Positions 10,675 to 20,182 of a stretch of DNA of 64,000 nucleotides are shown here, piece after piece. The position numbers were made by a program, and so were the translations under genes. The DNA lies in the NCBI GenBank assembly GCA_903824785.1, contig CAIJYD010000101.1, positions 1 to 64,000 of the forward strand. The letters are read 5' to 3'. The first letter of the stretch is position 1, and each line of letters begins with the position of its first letter. Below the pieces are notes generated by a model, which was given only the letters and a program-made list of their open reading frames with translations, made no database searches and was not told the origin of the DNA. The stretch comes from an uncultured Bacteroidota bacterium. GTDB taxonomy: Bacteria > Bacteroidota > Bacteroidia > Bacteroidales > VadinHA17.

Positions 10675-12849
10675 ATGAAGATCAAATTTCTGATTATAAG
10701 TCTGTTTATCTGCTCAGTTGTTGCTGCTCAGGATTTTGTAATGAAAGAAAAACTGGCTGACCGGTATTATAGCCGGTTCGATTACTACAGAGCAATTGCC
10801 ATGTATGAGGAGATCCTCAAAAAGAGCCCCGGCGATTATAAAGTTTATGAGAAGCTGGCCGATTCGTACCGGAAAATAAACGATAGTGAAAATGCAGAAC
10901 GATGCTATGCTGTACTGACTGATTCCTTAGGAGTAAAAAATGAATACCTTCTTTATTATGCCCAGGCACTGGCCAGAAATGGTAAATATGAAAATGCTGC
11001 AGCCTGGTATCAGAAGTATGGAGCAAAAGAAGCTGATGACAAGAGAGGTTCTGAATATCCGGTTGTTTATAGAGATATGGCAATGTTGTATAAGGATTCT
11101 GCCTCTTTCACAGTAAAACGGATGCCTTTCAGCTCTGAAACGTCCGACTTCAGTCCGGCTTATTTTGGAAATGAAATTGTGTTTGCCAGTGCCCGTAAAA
11201 GTTTTTCCCTGGTGAGGTCATTATACAATCGAACAAACACCTCCTTTCTTGATCTTTTCATTGTATCACCCGATTCATCCGGTTCACTTCCATTTTCAGA
11301 GGAGCTCAACTCCATTTATCATGAAGGCCCTGTTACCTTTTCAAGAAATCTTGACACCATTATTTTCACCCGAAGTAATTTTTATAACCGACGGTTTAGA
11401 AAAAGCTCTGAAGGCATAAATAAGCTGAAGCTTTTTCAGGCCGACTGGGACAAAAAGCTGAATCTATGGGTGAATATATCACAGCTTCCTTTCAACAGTG
11501 ATCAGTATTCCGTTGGTCATCCGACACTGAGTGCCGATGGAAAATCAATCTATTTTGCCTCTGATATGCCCGGAGGTTTTGGTGAGACTGATATTTATGT
11601 GTCGCACCAGATTACCGATTCTTTCAATAAAAGCACCTGGGGCAAACCGGTTAATCTGGGTGATAATATCAATACCCGTGGATCGGAGATGTTTCCATAT
11701 ATTGACAATGACGGCAGTCTGTGGTTTGCATCAAACGGACTTCCGGGTCTTGGAGGTCTTGACATCTTTGTTGCCGGAAAGGAACAAGAGATGTTTAAGA
11801 AACCCCTTAACCCCGGATTTCCATTAAACACACGTTTTGATGATTTTGGATTTATTACCCGTAATTCAGGCAATGATGGCTATTTAAGTTCCGACCGGTT
11901 TAATGCCATTGGAGATGACGATATTTTCAGACTAAGACGTCTGTCGCGAAAAATTATTGTCATGGTCTTTGATTCAGAATCAAAAAAGGCTTTATCCTCA
12001 GCAAATATTATTGTTTCAGCAGAAGGATCTGAAACGGAAAAAATAGTGTCCGACGCCGGCGGATCAGGCGAGTTTGCTGTAACCTCTTTAAAGCCATATA
12101 ATTTTGAGGCTTCTAAAGAGTTGTACCAGGAATGCAAAGTTGAAATATCGCAGGGTGAAATTGACAAAACAGATACTCTGAAATTTGCAATGGTTAAACG
12201 TATTCCTGCCTTTCAGCTTACAGCAAAAATTTACTCAGCAACCAATCTTAATCCTGTTCCCGGCGCCATAGCTTCTCTCATAAACAAAGCCGATATTTCT
12301 GAAAATCAAACAACAAGCGATGAAAACGGCATGTTCAGCTTTGAACTTCAGCCTGAAACAGATTATATCATAAAAGTTTCTGTGGCCTCTCCGGGAAGCC
12401 AGTGCGGTTCTGTAATAATTGAACGCTCTACACGCGGAAACCTGAGTACTGTTTCATTCAATGAATCATTTCCGGTATTTTGCGTTGGTGATGTTATTAA
12501 GGTGGAAAATATCTATTACGATCTGGGCAAGTTCAATATTCGTCCCGACGCCGCAAAGGAACTTGATAAAGTTTTGAAGATAATGAAAGAGTCACCGGGG
12601 ATGAAGATCGAGCTGCGTTCTCATACGGATTCACGCGGATCGGCCTCTTCAAATATGACGCTCTCTGAAAAGCGTGCAGCTTCGGCAGCAGAATATCTCT
12701 TTTCTGGAGGTATAGCACGCGACAGGGTTTCAGGTAAAGGGTTTGGTGAAACACTGCCTCTGAATCATTGTGTAAAAGGTGTTAAATGCTCAGAGGATGA
12801 ATTTAAAGTTAACCGTAGAACTGAGTTTAAAATTCTTTCAATAGAATAA
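10675..12849 (+). CDS. TPR-PD40-OmpA family envelope protein (PorE/SprF-operon type)
   Basis: 724 residues. A signal peptide (residues 1-19) is followed by a TPR-like helical region (about 20-125), WD40-like PD40 beta-propeller repeats (about 150-400; SADGKSIYFASDMPGGFGETDIY is the clearest blade), two carboxypeptidase-regulatory-like Ig modules (about 405-490 and 515-590), and a C-terminal OmpA peptidoglycan-binding domain (about 610-724; YYDLGKFNIRPDA, HTDSRGS and NRRTEF motifs). Such proteins accompany PorP/SprF genes throughout Bacteroidota, and the relative PorE links the T9SS to peptidoglycan. The 12-bp spacing to the PorP/SprF gene supports co-transcription. I infer a periplasmic anchor for the adhesin-secretion cassette. 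Confidence 0.9.
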   Translation: MKIKFLIISLFICSVVAAQDFVMKEKLADRYYSRFDYYRAIAMYEEILKKSPGDYKVYEKLADSYRKINDSENAERCYAVLTDSLGVKNEYLLYYAQALARNGKYENAAAWYQKYGAKEADDKRGSEYPVVYRDMAMLYKDSASFTVKRMPFSSETSDFSPAYFGNEIVFASARKSFSLVRSLYNRTNTSFLDLFIVSPDSSGSLPFSEELNSIYHEGPVTFSRNLDTIIFTRSNFYNRRFRKSSEGINKLKLFQADWDKKLNLWVNISQLPFNSDQYSVGHPTLSADGKSIYFASDMPGGFGETDIYVSHQITDSFNKSTWGKPVNLGDNINTRGSEMFPYIDNDGSLWFASNGLPGLGGLDIFVAGKEQEMFKKPLNPGFPLNTRFDDFGFITRNSGNDGYLSSDRFNAIGDDDIFRLRRLSRKIIVMVFDSESKKALSSANIIVSAEGSETEKIVSDAGGSGEFAVTSLKPYNFEASKELYQECKVEISQGEIDKTDTLKFAMVKRIPAFQLTAKIYSATNLNPVPGAIASLINKADISENQTTSDENGMFSFELQPETDYIIKVSVASPGSQCGSVIIERSTRGNLSTVSFNESFPVFCVGDVIKVENIYYDLGKFNIRPDAAKELDKVLKIMKESPGMKIELRSHTDSRGSASSNMTLSEKRAASAAEYLFSGGIARDRVSGKGFGETLPLNHCVKGVKCSEDEFKVNRRTEFKILSIE

Positions 12850-12900
12850 TCTGGTTTTTCGGGAAAGGAATTTACGTCAAATATTTTGTAGTTTTACCGG

Positions 12901-14043
12901 ATGCCTGATTCTCAGAAAAAAACAAGAGTGGCATTCTCAGTTACCAACTGCTTATGCCACGATCAGCGTGTCCGGAAAATCGCCGGAACCGTGTTGGAGC
13001 TGAAATGTGATATTACCCTGATAGGAAGAATTAAAGGTAATTGTGGAAATCCGGAAATTGCTCCGTTTAATGTCAAACGATTCAGGATGCTCTTTAAACG
13101 GGGATTTCTATTTTATAAATTCTATAATCTCAGACTGTTTTTCTATCTTCTATTTCATAAATTCGACCTGCTTGTATCAAATGACCTTGATACGCTTCTT
13201 CCCAATTTTCTTGTTTCAAAAATAAAGAGAGTCCCACTTGTTTATGACTCGCATGAATATTTTACCGGTGTACCTGAAGTGCAGAACAGAAAATTCGTTA
13301 AATGGGTCTGGACAAGCTTTGAAAAAATGATCTTTCCAAGGTTAAAATATGTGATGACCGTATGCGATCCGATTGCCGATATTTACGAAAAGAAATATAA
13401 TGTAAAACCATTGGTTGTAAGAAATGTTTCAAAAAATGCGGATCATATTACTCCTTTTACCCGTGATGAGATTGGGTTTGACAAAAACGATCTGATTCTG
13501 ATAATTCAGGGAACCGGAATAAATATTGACAGAGGAGCTGAAGAGCTTATTGATGCAGTAAATATCACTGATGGAGTAGCTTTGCTTGTTGTAGGTTCAG
13601 GTGATGTTGTTCCTTCTCTGAAAAAACAGGTTACGGAGTTGAATTTAAATTCAAAAGTTACTTTTATAGAGACTGTGGGATGGGAAACACTTATCAGGTA
13701 CACAAAATCAGCTGATCTCGGCATTTGTATTGACAAGGATACAAATCTTAATTACAAATACATCCTTCCAAATAAGCTATTCGATTATATTACAGCAGGA
13801 ATACCGGTACTGGCCAGCGATCTCCAGGAAACAGGAAGGATCATTAATGAAACCGGTTGCGGATATATTATTCCTTCCGTAACACCTGCAAATCTTTCCA
13901 ATGCATTTTCAGAGCTTCAGAACAACAGGGCTAAACTTGCGGTTCTCCGGAAAAATGCCGTGGCTGCATCCGCAAAACTTAACTGGGAAATCGAAAGCAG
14001 AAAGGTTATTGAATTGTATAGTCAGGTTCTGAATAATTTATAA
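12901..14043 (+). CDS. Glycosyltransferase, GT4-like (GT-B fold)
   Basis: 380 residues without signal peptide or membrane segment. The N-terminal half contains a CHDQRVRKIA segment, typical of family-4-like donors' N-domain, and the C-terminal half has the Rossmann-like donor region with a VGSGDVVPSLKKQV stretch and a closing PNKLFDYITAGIPVLASD motif, the usual E/D-x7-E area of GT4 enzymes. It should transfer a nucleotide-activated sugar to an envelope glycan or lipid, substrate unknown. It starts 51 bp after the OmpA-like gene; no other polysaccharide genes are nearby, so it may decorate surface glycans or even T9SS cargo, but that is speculation. Confidence 0.85.
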   Translation: MPDSQKKTRVAFSVTNCLCHDQRVRKIAGTVLELKCDITLIGRIKGNCGNPEIAPFNVKRFRMLFKRGFLFYKFYNLRLFFYLLFHKFDLLVSNDLDTLLPNFLVSKIKRVPLVYDSHEYFTGVPEVQNRKFVKWVWTSFEKMIFPRLKYVMTVCDPIADIYEKKYNVKPLVVRNVSKNADHITPFTRDEIGFDKNDLILIIQGTGINIDRGAEELIDAVNITDGVALLVVGSGDVVPSLKKQVTELNLNSKVTFIETVGWETLIRYTKSADLGICIDKDTNLNYKYILPNKLFDYITAGIPVLASDLQETGRIINETGCGYIIPSVTPANLSNAFSELQNNRAKLAVLRKNAVAASAKLNWEIESRKVIELYSQVLNNL

Positions 14044-14169
14044 GTACTATTTCGGTAAACTGATATCCGATTATTGCTTTCCTCAGACCTTCGTTATAGG
14101 AGAAACAGGTTCCGCTTATAAGTGCAAAAAAAGTAATAAAAACAATTACCTTTACATAAAATATATTCA

Positions 14170-14424
14170 ATGAAAGAATTTATAGGAAAACATCATTTTG
14201 TTATTATTTTTTCGGCTGCAGGAGCGGTAGGTGGATTTCTTTACTGGAGATTTGTCGGATGTCAGACGGGTACCTGCCCGATAAAATCTGTCTGGTATTT
14301 AACTACTTTATGGGGACTGGCTTTCGGTTACCTTTCAGGAGGGATTATCAAAGATTTGCTGATAAAATTCAAGGGCAGAACTAAAACTGCTGATAAACCT
14401 GTTGTCACCGATAAACAGGATTGA
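14170..14424 (+). CDS. Small DUF6132 family membrane protein
   Basis: 84 residues with two predicted membrane helices (about 10-27 and 41-62) separated by the conserved loop RFVGCQTGTCPI, which holds two cysteines spaced C-x4-C. This is the signature of the DUF6132 family of small Bacteroidota membrane proteins; no function is established. A basic tail follows. The gene stands alone between a glycosyltransferase and the Ehr-type operon and has its own hairpin terminator, so I treat it as monocistronic. The two conserved Cys could form a disulfide or bind metal. Confidence 0.75.
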   Translation: MKEFIGKHHFVIIFSAAGAVGGFLYWRFVGCQTGTCPIKSVWYLTTLWGLAFGYLSGGIIKDLLIKFKGRTKTADKPVVTDKQD

Positions 14425-14436
14425 ATAAGTATAATT

Positions 14437-14458
14437 AAAACTGAGGAACCAGTTTTTT
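14437..14458 (+). terminator. Rho-independent terminator after the DUF6132 gene
   Basis: Stem AAAACTG/CAGTTTT (7 bp, 14437-14443 with 14450-14456) around a 6-base loop, followed by T residues; 13 bases after the stop codon. Confidence 0.6.
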
Positions 14459-14585
14459 CTCAAAACCATTCCTGTTCATAAAACCTGCTTGTTCCCTCAT
14501 ATTTATTCGTCTTAAAAACTTTCAGATAAAGGTTTTTTATTTACTTTGCATCCTCTTCTATTAAGTCAGATGAACTAATTAAAGA

Positions 14586-16610
14586 ATGATGGTTTATGAG
14601 GGTAATGAATTAATTGGTTTTCTATTCAAAACATTTGCAATAGTCTTATTTTCAGGAATATTAGTGCTTTCCTTTGTTCCTGTAAGAATTAAACCTTTTG
14701 TCAGCATATTTTCGGTTTTTCTGGTTTCTCTGATAACAGGGTTCATAGCTGTTAAATGTTTCACAACAGGAAGCGTGGAACTGATAATTAACGGAGGATC
14801 ATTTTTTGGGGATATACCTCTCAGAATTGATGCCTTGTCAGCCTGGTTTATTCTGATTATTAACTTTACTTCATTTACAGGTGTGCTATATGGAGCAGGA
14901 TATCTGAAACCATCTTTCATTCACCCTTCTTTTGTTACATTTCACTGGTCATTATATCTTGTTTTTCAAGCTTCAATGGTTGCTGTTACAATGGTTCAGC
15001 ACAGTATTGTGTTTATTATCTCCTGGGAAATAATGTCCTTATCATCCTTTCTTCTTGTATTATTCGACTATACGAATCCAAAAGTTTTGAAGGCGGGAAT
15101 AAATTATCTTGTACAGATGCACCTTAGTGTGGTATTTCTGACAGTTGCATTTATCTGGGTTTATTTCAAAACAGGTACATTCGATTTTCAGGGAATAGGA
15201 TTGTTTTTTAATTCCAATGCCAATATCTGGTTATTCCTGATCTTCTTTGCAGGATTCGGATTGAAAGCAGGTTTTATTGGTCTTCATACCTGGTTGCCTC
15301 AGGCTCACCCTGCTGCCCCCTCGCACATATCAGGTGTAATGTCGGGCGTGATTGTCAAAATGGGTATTTATGGGATTTTCAGGATAATAGCCGGTTTGAA
15401 AACAGATTACCTCATCCTTGGGGAAATAGTTTTAATTTTGTCGCTACTGACAGGTCTGTTTGGTATTATGAATGCTGCCGTTCACCGCGATTTCAAAAAG
15501 ATGCTGGCATATTGTACCATAGAGAATATAGGTATTATTGGGGTTGGTATTGGATTGGGTCTGATTGGTATCGGCAAGGGGCAGAGTATGCTCTGTTTTT
15601 TAGGTTTTGGCGGGGCTCTTCTGCATGTTCTGAACCATTCATTATTTAAATCATTGCTCTTCTTTTCAGCAGGGTCTGTTTACAGGCAGACACATACGCG
15701 TGATATGGATAAACTGGGCGGATTGATCGGAAAGATGCCAAAAACAGCGGGACTGTTTCTCACCGGAGCCATTGCAATAGGAGGGATCCCTCCTCTGAAT
15801 GGCTTTATCTCAGAGTTTTTAATATATTGCGGAATACTTACCGGGATCAACTCATCAGGTATTGCTCAGATAACTTTAATGATAATTGCTTTTGCCGGGA
15901 TGAGTATAATCGGTGGTATTTCACTACTTACTTTTACCAAAACTTTCGGAACTCTGTTTCTTGGTACTCCGCGGCAGAAAATAAAACACCATCCGGAAGA
16001 GGTTCCTTTGATGATGCTATTGCCACAGTACCTTATTGTGATTGCAATGGTTTCAATCGCATTTTTTCCGGGTTTCTATGTTGAACTTGCCGGGTCGGTG
16101 CTGAATGGTTTTACTTATCAGGGAATAAACCTGAATATTGGTGATCTGCATGGATACATGACAGTTATGAAGAATATCAGCCTTGCTTCTGTTATCTTCT
16201 TATCTGTAATTATACTTGTATTTATCCTCAGGCGGATTCTCATTAAGGGGACGGAACAAAAAATTGCTTCTACCTGGGGCTGCGGTTACCTTGCTCCAAA
16301 TGTAAGGATGCAATACACCGGAAAATCATTTTCCAAATCATTCGGGAAGCTTTTGAATTTTATGCTGATAGAAAAAAAGGGATACAAGGAGATTTCCCGT
16401 AACGAAACGTTTCCTCAATCAAGAAAATACCGTTCATTTTACCTCGATATAATTGAAACTAAAGTAATAGATCCGGGAATTTCTCTGATCAGCCGGTTTA
16501 TTAATCTATTCCAGTTTATTCAAAATGGCAAAATTCAGGCATATGTAATTTATGGAATTGTCTTCATTCTGGCCATCTTTATCGGAACCGTTTTAAATTT
16601 ATGGCATTGA
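14586..16610 (+). CDS. HyfB/NuoL-like ion-pumping subunit of Ehr-type complex, copy 1
   Basis: 674 residues with about 14-16 membrane helices, a proton-conducting membrane transporter of the NuoL/M/N (MrpA/D) superfamily, closest in layout to HyfB of hydrogenase 4. The ion-path residues are visible: Glu in WEIMSLSSF, Lys in GLKAGFIGLHTWLP, the HPAAPSHISG broken-helix motif, and Lys in VIVKMGIYG. A C-terminal extension carries the TWGCGY motif usual for HyfB. It is the first gene of a seven-gene operon and overlaps the next gene by 10 bp. It should form one transmembrane proton or sodium channel of the membrane arm. The start is ATG 14586; a second ATG follows immediately. Confidence 0.92.
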   Translation: MMVYEGNELIGFLFKTFAIVLFSGILVLSFVPVRIKPFVSIFSVFLVSLITGFIAVKCFTTGSVELIINGGSFFGDIPLRIDALSAWFILIINFTSFTGVLYGAGYLKPSFIHPSFVTFHWSLYLVFQASMVAVTMVQHSIVFIISWEIMSLSSFLLVLFDYTNPKVLKAGINYLVQMHLSVVFLTVAFIWVYFKTGTFDFQGIGLFFNSNANIWLFLIFFAGFGLKAGFIGLHTWLPQAHPAAPSHISGVMSGVIVKMGIYGIFRIIAGLKTDYLILGEIVLILSLLTGLFGIMNAAVHRDFKKMLAYCTIENIGIIGVGIGLGLIGIGKGQSMLCFLGFGGALLHVLNHSLFKSLLFFSAGSVYRQTHTRDMDKLGGLIGKMPKTAGLFLTGAIAIGGIPPLNGFISEFLIYCGILTGINSSGIAQITLMIIAFAGMSIIGGISLLTFTKTFGTLFLGTPRQKIKHHPEEVPLMMLLPQYLIVIAMVSIAFFPGFYVELAGSVLNGFTYQGINLNIGDLHGYMTVMKNISLASVIFLSVIILVFILRRILIKGTEQKIASTWGCGYLAPNVRMQYTGKSFSKSFGKLLNFMLIEKKGYKEISRNETFPQSRKYRSFYLDIIETKVIDPGISLISRFINLFQFIQNGKIQAYVIYGIVFILAIFIGTVLNLWH

Positions 16611-18628
16611 TAAATATTATATTAATCATATTATTATCAGCGGTGATTGCTATTCTGTCGGCAAATACGACAGGGAAAGGTATAATTACTTTGTCGGCTG
16701 TAATTGTTATTGGATTCATCAGCAGTTTTGTTGCCATACAAGCACTTACCGGAACCAGCTATGAAGTAACTTTTACAGGAACTGTTATTTTCGGGAAAGT
16801 ACCTGTCAGTATTGACGCACTTTCCGCATGGTTCATCCTTCTCATAAATTTCACCTTAATAACCGGAGCACTTTACGGTTTTAATTATATGAAGAGGTAT
16901 GCTGAAAGGAGAAGCGAAATAACACTTCATTGCATAGCTTTTTTATTTGTACAATTTTCTCTGCTGGGAATATGTTCGGTACAGAATGGATTTGTCTTTC
17001 TGTTGTTATGGGAGTTAATGGCGATATCTAATTTCATTCTGGTAATATTCAATCATAATAAACCGGATAACATTAAAGCCGGAATAAATTATATTGTGCA
17101 ATCTCACATAAGCATTGTTTTTATTATGCTGGGGTTCATCTACGTAGCTTTCAAGACCGGTAATTATAATTTCGAAGCAATAGCAGATTTCTCAGGTCAT
17201 CAGTCAACACTTGCCGGAACAGTGTTATTCCTCTGTTTTTTTATCGGGTTTGCAATAAAAGCCGGTTTTGTACCTTTTCATACCTGGCTCCCATATGCTC
17301 ACCCTGCTGCTCCGTCACATGTCTCCGGAATAATGTCGGGTGTTGTTATAAAAATAGGGATCTATGGCATTCTGAGAATGTTGCTGTTAATAAAAACTGA
17401 TTATACAACAATTGGTTATATAATCCTTTTTGTTTCTGTTTTTACAGGGATTTATGGCGTAATGCTGGCAACTGTTCAGCACGATCTGAAAAGACTTCTG
17501 GCATATCATAGTATTGAAAACATTGGAATTATCGGCATGGGGATAGGCATAGGATGCATCGGACTTGGGTCGGCAAATAAGTGGATGGCTATACTTGGTT
17601 TTTCAGGTGCAATGCTGCATACCCTGAATCATTCTCTGTTCAAATCACTTCTCTTTTTCAGTGCTGGAAACATTTTACAGGCTGCCCAAACAGTTAATAT
17701 CGAGCGTCTTGGCGGAATAATTAAAAAGATGCCAAAGACTTCCATTCTGTTTCTTATTTCGGCAATCGCTATTTGCGGTCTGCCACCACTTAACGGCTTT
17801 ATCTCCGAATTCCTGATTTTTGGCGGGATTTATAACTGGCTCTACAGTGCCAGCCTGCTTTCCCTCATGGCAATTATCTTTTCACTGGTGGGGCTTGTGC
17901 TGATCGGAGGGCTTGCAATGTTATGTTTTACAAAAGCCTTTAGTATTGTTTTTCTGGGCAATCCGCGGTCCGTTATGGCGGATGAAGTAATTGAAACAGG
18001 TTTCTGGCAGTTGTTCCCGATGTACCTGACAGCTTCACTTATGATATTGATTGCTTTGTTTCCCGCACTGTTTCTGAATGTTTTGCAGGGCCCTGTCAAT
18101 CTTTATATAAATCCCGTTGACTTTAATCTGAATTTTATAGAAGTTGCTTCGGTCAAGTCACTTCAGATCATAAACCGGTTATTTGCTGTTTTTATTTTGT
18201 TTGTTCTGGGAGTGGTAGCGCTCAGGAAGATTTTAAGCAGAAATAAGATAATATCATCAGCTCCAACATGGGGCTGCGGCTATGGCGCTGCCGATAGTAA
18301 GCTTCAATATACAGCAAACTCGTTTGTACGCAGTTACTCAAAGCTTGCCAAACCGGTACTTGACATCGAAAAGACAGATATTGTGGTTGATGAGGTATTT
18401 CCGGGAGTTAAACATTATGGGACGGATCCTTATGATAAGATAGAAAGGATCTTCATTGACAAGCCAGTTAAACTGCTGAATAGAATAACTGAGTTGTTCC
18501 TTTTCCTTCAGAATGGTCAGTTGCAGAGGTATATATTGTATGGTATTATTTTTATAACTGCTGTAATATGTCTGCCGCTGATAGCCGAAAAAATATTGAC
18601 GATCCTCAAATTTCTAAATAATTTGTAA
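16601..18628 (+). CDS. HyfB/NuoL-like ion-pumping subunit of Ehr-type complex, copy 2
   Basis: 675 residues, a paralogue of the preceding gene along its full length, with the same channel residues (Glu in WELMAISNF, Lys in AIKAGFVPFHTWLP, HPAAPSHVSG, Lys in VVIKIGIYG) and the same TWGCGYG motif in the C-terminal extension. The amino-acid sequences are diverged, so the duplication is old. It starts 10 bp inside the previous gene and ends 1 bp before the HyfC-like gene, so translation is probably coupled. E. coli hydrogenase 4 also carries several antiporter-like subunits (HyfB, D, F); here the D slot is taken by a second full B-type subunit. Confidence 0.92.
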   Translation: MALINIILIILLSAVIAILSANTTGKGIITLSAVIVIGFISSFVAIQALTGTSYEVTFTGTVIFGKVPVSIDALSAWFILLINFTLITGALYGFNYMKRYAERRSEITLHCIAFLFVQFSLLGICSVQNGFVFLLLWELMAISNFILVIFNHNKPDNIKAGINYIVQSHISIVFIMLGFIYVAFKTGNYNFEAIADFSGHQSTLAGTVLFLCFFIGFAIKAGFVPFHTWLPYAHPAAPSHVSGIMSGVVIKIGIYGILRMLLLIKTDYTTIGYIILFVSVFTGIYGVMLATVQHDLKRLLAYHSIENIGIIGMGIGIGCIGLGSANKWMAILGFSGAMLHTLNHSLFKSLLFFSAGNILQAAQTVNIERLGGIIKKMPKTSILFLISAIAICGLPPLNGFISEFLIFGGIYNWLYSASLLSLMAIIFSLVGLVLIGGLAMLCFTKAFSIVFLGNPRSVMADEVIETGFWQLFPMYLTASLMILIALFPALFLNVLQGPVNLYINPVDFNLNFIEVASVKSLQIINRLFAVFILFVLGVVALRKILSRNKIISSAPTWGCGYGAADSKLQYTANSFVRSYSKLAKPVLDIEKTDIVVDEVFPGVKHYGTDPYDKIERIFIDKPVKLLNRITELFLFLQNGQLQRYILYGIIFITAVICLPLIAEKILTILKFLNNL

Positions 18629-18629
18629 A

Positions 18630-19535
18630 ATGCTAAGTATTATACTTATACTATTCACCAGCTTCTTTTTTACCGGGATAATTCTCCGGACAAAAAGTAT
18701 TACTTCAGGCAGAAAAGGCCCCGGTATTCTGCAACCTGTAAGCGATGTGAAACGATTATTCCGGAAGGGATCTGTTTACAGTGAAACTACAAGCATAATC
18801 TTCCGTATTGCGCCGGTAATTGGTTTTTCTTCAGTTTTAATGGCATGTCTGGTTGTTCCGTTTGGTTCGTACAAAGGTATTGTGAGCTTTGACGGTGATT
18901 TTATTTTCTTTGCCTATATTCTTGCGTTAGGCAAGTTTTTCAGCATTATTTCTGCAATGGATACAGGAAGCAGTTTTGAAGGAATGGGAGCGAGCCGTGA
19001 AGCTCTTTATTCGATGTTTGCCGAACCTGCATTTTTTATTCTTATCGGCTCATTTGCTCTGCTTACCGGAAAGACCTCTTTCTATGAAATATTTTCATCA
19101 TTGCATCTTGGCTCATCAATAACCTATATGCTGGGAGGCATGGCAGCTTTTGTGCTGATTATGATCGCCATGATTGAAAACAGCAGGATGCCTGTGGATG
19201 ATCCGAAAACTCATCTTGAACTGACAATGATACACGAGGTTATGATACTGGATAACAGTGGTTTTGATCTGGGTTTAATACTCACTGCCGGATATCTGAA
19301 GTTTGCAATGTATGGTGCCATAATTGCTGATTTCTTTATTGGTGGATTGTCTCTTGTCTGGGCTGTTCCTCTGTTTCTTTTTATTCAGTTTCTGTTTGCA
19401 GTGATGGTGGGATTGATTGAATCTTTTATGGCACGATTCAGGATGAACCATAATCCACAGTTTATTCTGGCGCTCTCCTCAGTGAGCTTTTTAATCTTTC
19501 TTGGTGTGTTGCTTGTTCTGGAAAAATTTGTTTAA
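18630..19535 (+). CDS. HyfC/NuoH-like membrane linker subunit
   Basis: 301 residues, about eight membrane helices, of the respiratory-chain subunit 1 family (NuoH, HyfC, HycD). The cytoplasmic loop ENSRMPVDDPKTHLELTM, ending in IHEVMILD, is the strongly conserved family signature that in complex I borders the quinone cavity and couples the peripheral arm to the pumps. An EGMGASREALYS segment in an earlier loop also fits. It lies directly behind the two HyfB-like genes in the order typical of hyf clusters. Acidic loop residues needed for coupling are present. Confidence 0.92.
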   Translation: MLSIILILFTSFFFTGIILRTKSITSGRKGPGILQPVSDVKRLFRKGSVYSETTSIIFRIAPVIGFSSVLMACLVVPFGSYKGIVSFDGDFIFFAYILALGKFFSIISAMDTGSSFEGMGASREALYSMFAEPAFFILIGSFALLTGKTSFYEIFSSLHLGSSITYMLGGMAAFVLIMIAMIENSRMPVDDPKTHLELTMIHEVMILDNSGFDLGLILTAGYLKFAMYGAIIADFFIGGLSLVWAVPLFLFIQFLFAVMVGLIESFMARFRMNHNPQFILALSSVSFLIFLGVLLVLEKFV

Positions 19536-19547
19536 ATAGTAAAAGAG

Positions 19548-20180
19548 ATGACTAACGTTTTATTGATATTATTCATTATAAGCCTTTTATATGTGTCTAT
19601 TGCAAACAGGATAATTACCTATGTAAGAGTTCTGGCTTTGCAGGGATTTATCCTTTTTGGTGTCACATTCCTCCAGCTTAAGGATATTCAGACCTGGAAC
19701 CTGATTCTTATCTTGCTTGAAACAGTTGTTTTTAAAGCTCTGGCAGTTCCTATGTTTCTTGGATATCTGATCAGACGAAACAGAATAACCCGTGAGACGG
19801 AACCCTACCTTCCGCACTTCATATCACTTCTGATTATTACAATGATCGTTGTGATAACAGTATTGCTGGCCAATTCAATTCAGGATACCCATCTCGATAA
19901 AATATTCTTTATTGTTTCATTATCAACCCTTTTTACAGGTTTATACTTCATCGCTTCCCGGAAAAAGATAATAACTCATGTGATGGGTTACCTGATGATC
20001 GAAAATGGTGTGTTTGTTCTCTCTCTTGCTGTTGGAAACGAGATGCCAGATCTGGTGAATCTGGGTATTATGCTTGATGTTTTTGCCAGCGTTCTGATAC
20101 TCGGAATATTCCTGAATAAAATAGGAGATGTCTTTAAAGATGTTGATGTTGACCAGCTTAGCAATTTGAAAGATTATTAA
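19548..20180 (+). CDS. HyfE-like (NuoK-type) membrane subunit
   Basis: 210 residues, about six to seven membrane helices, matching the HyfE family in size and position (HyfE joins a NuoK-like core to extra helices). The segment MGYLMIENGVFVLSLAVG, with Glu in the second helix of the NuoK-like part, is the recognisable feature; the Glu corresponds to the NuoK proton-path residue. It follows HyfC by 12 bp and precedes HyfF by 2 bp. It is a required membrane-arm component and has no known separate function. Confidence 0.88.
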   Translation: MTNVLLILFIISLLYVSIANRIITYVRVLALQGFILFGVTFLQLKDIQTWNLILILLETVVFKALAVPMFLGYLIRRNRITRETEPYLPHFISLLIITMIVVITVLLANSIQDTHLDKIFFIVSLSTLFTGLYFIASRKKIITHVMGYLMIENGVFVLSLAVGNEMPDLVNLGIMLDVFASVLILGIFLNKIGDVFKDVDVDQLSNLKDY

Positions 20181-20182
20181 AC

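Noticed and set aside
14006-14170. 54-residue minus-strand frame with a hydrophobic start, overlapping the end of the glycosyltransferase
   Set aside because: TTG start, overlaps the coding end of a clear gene, AT-rich hydrophobic frames arise by chance here, and no promoter is seen.
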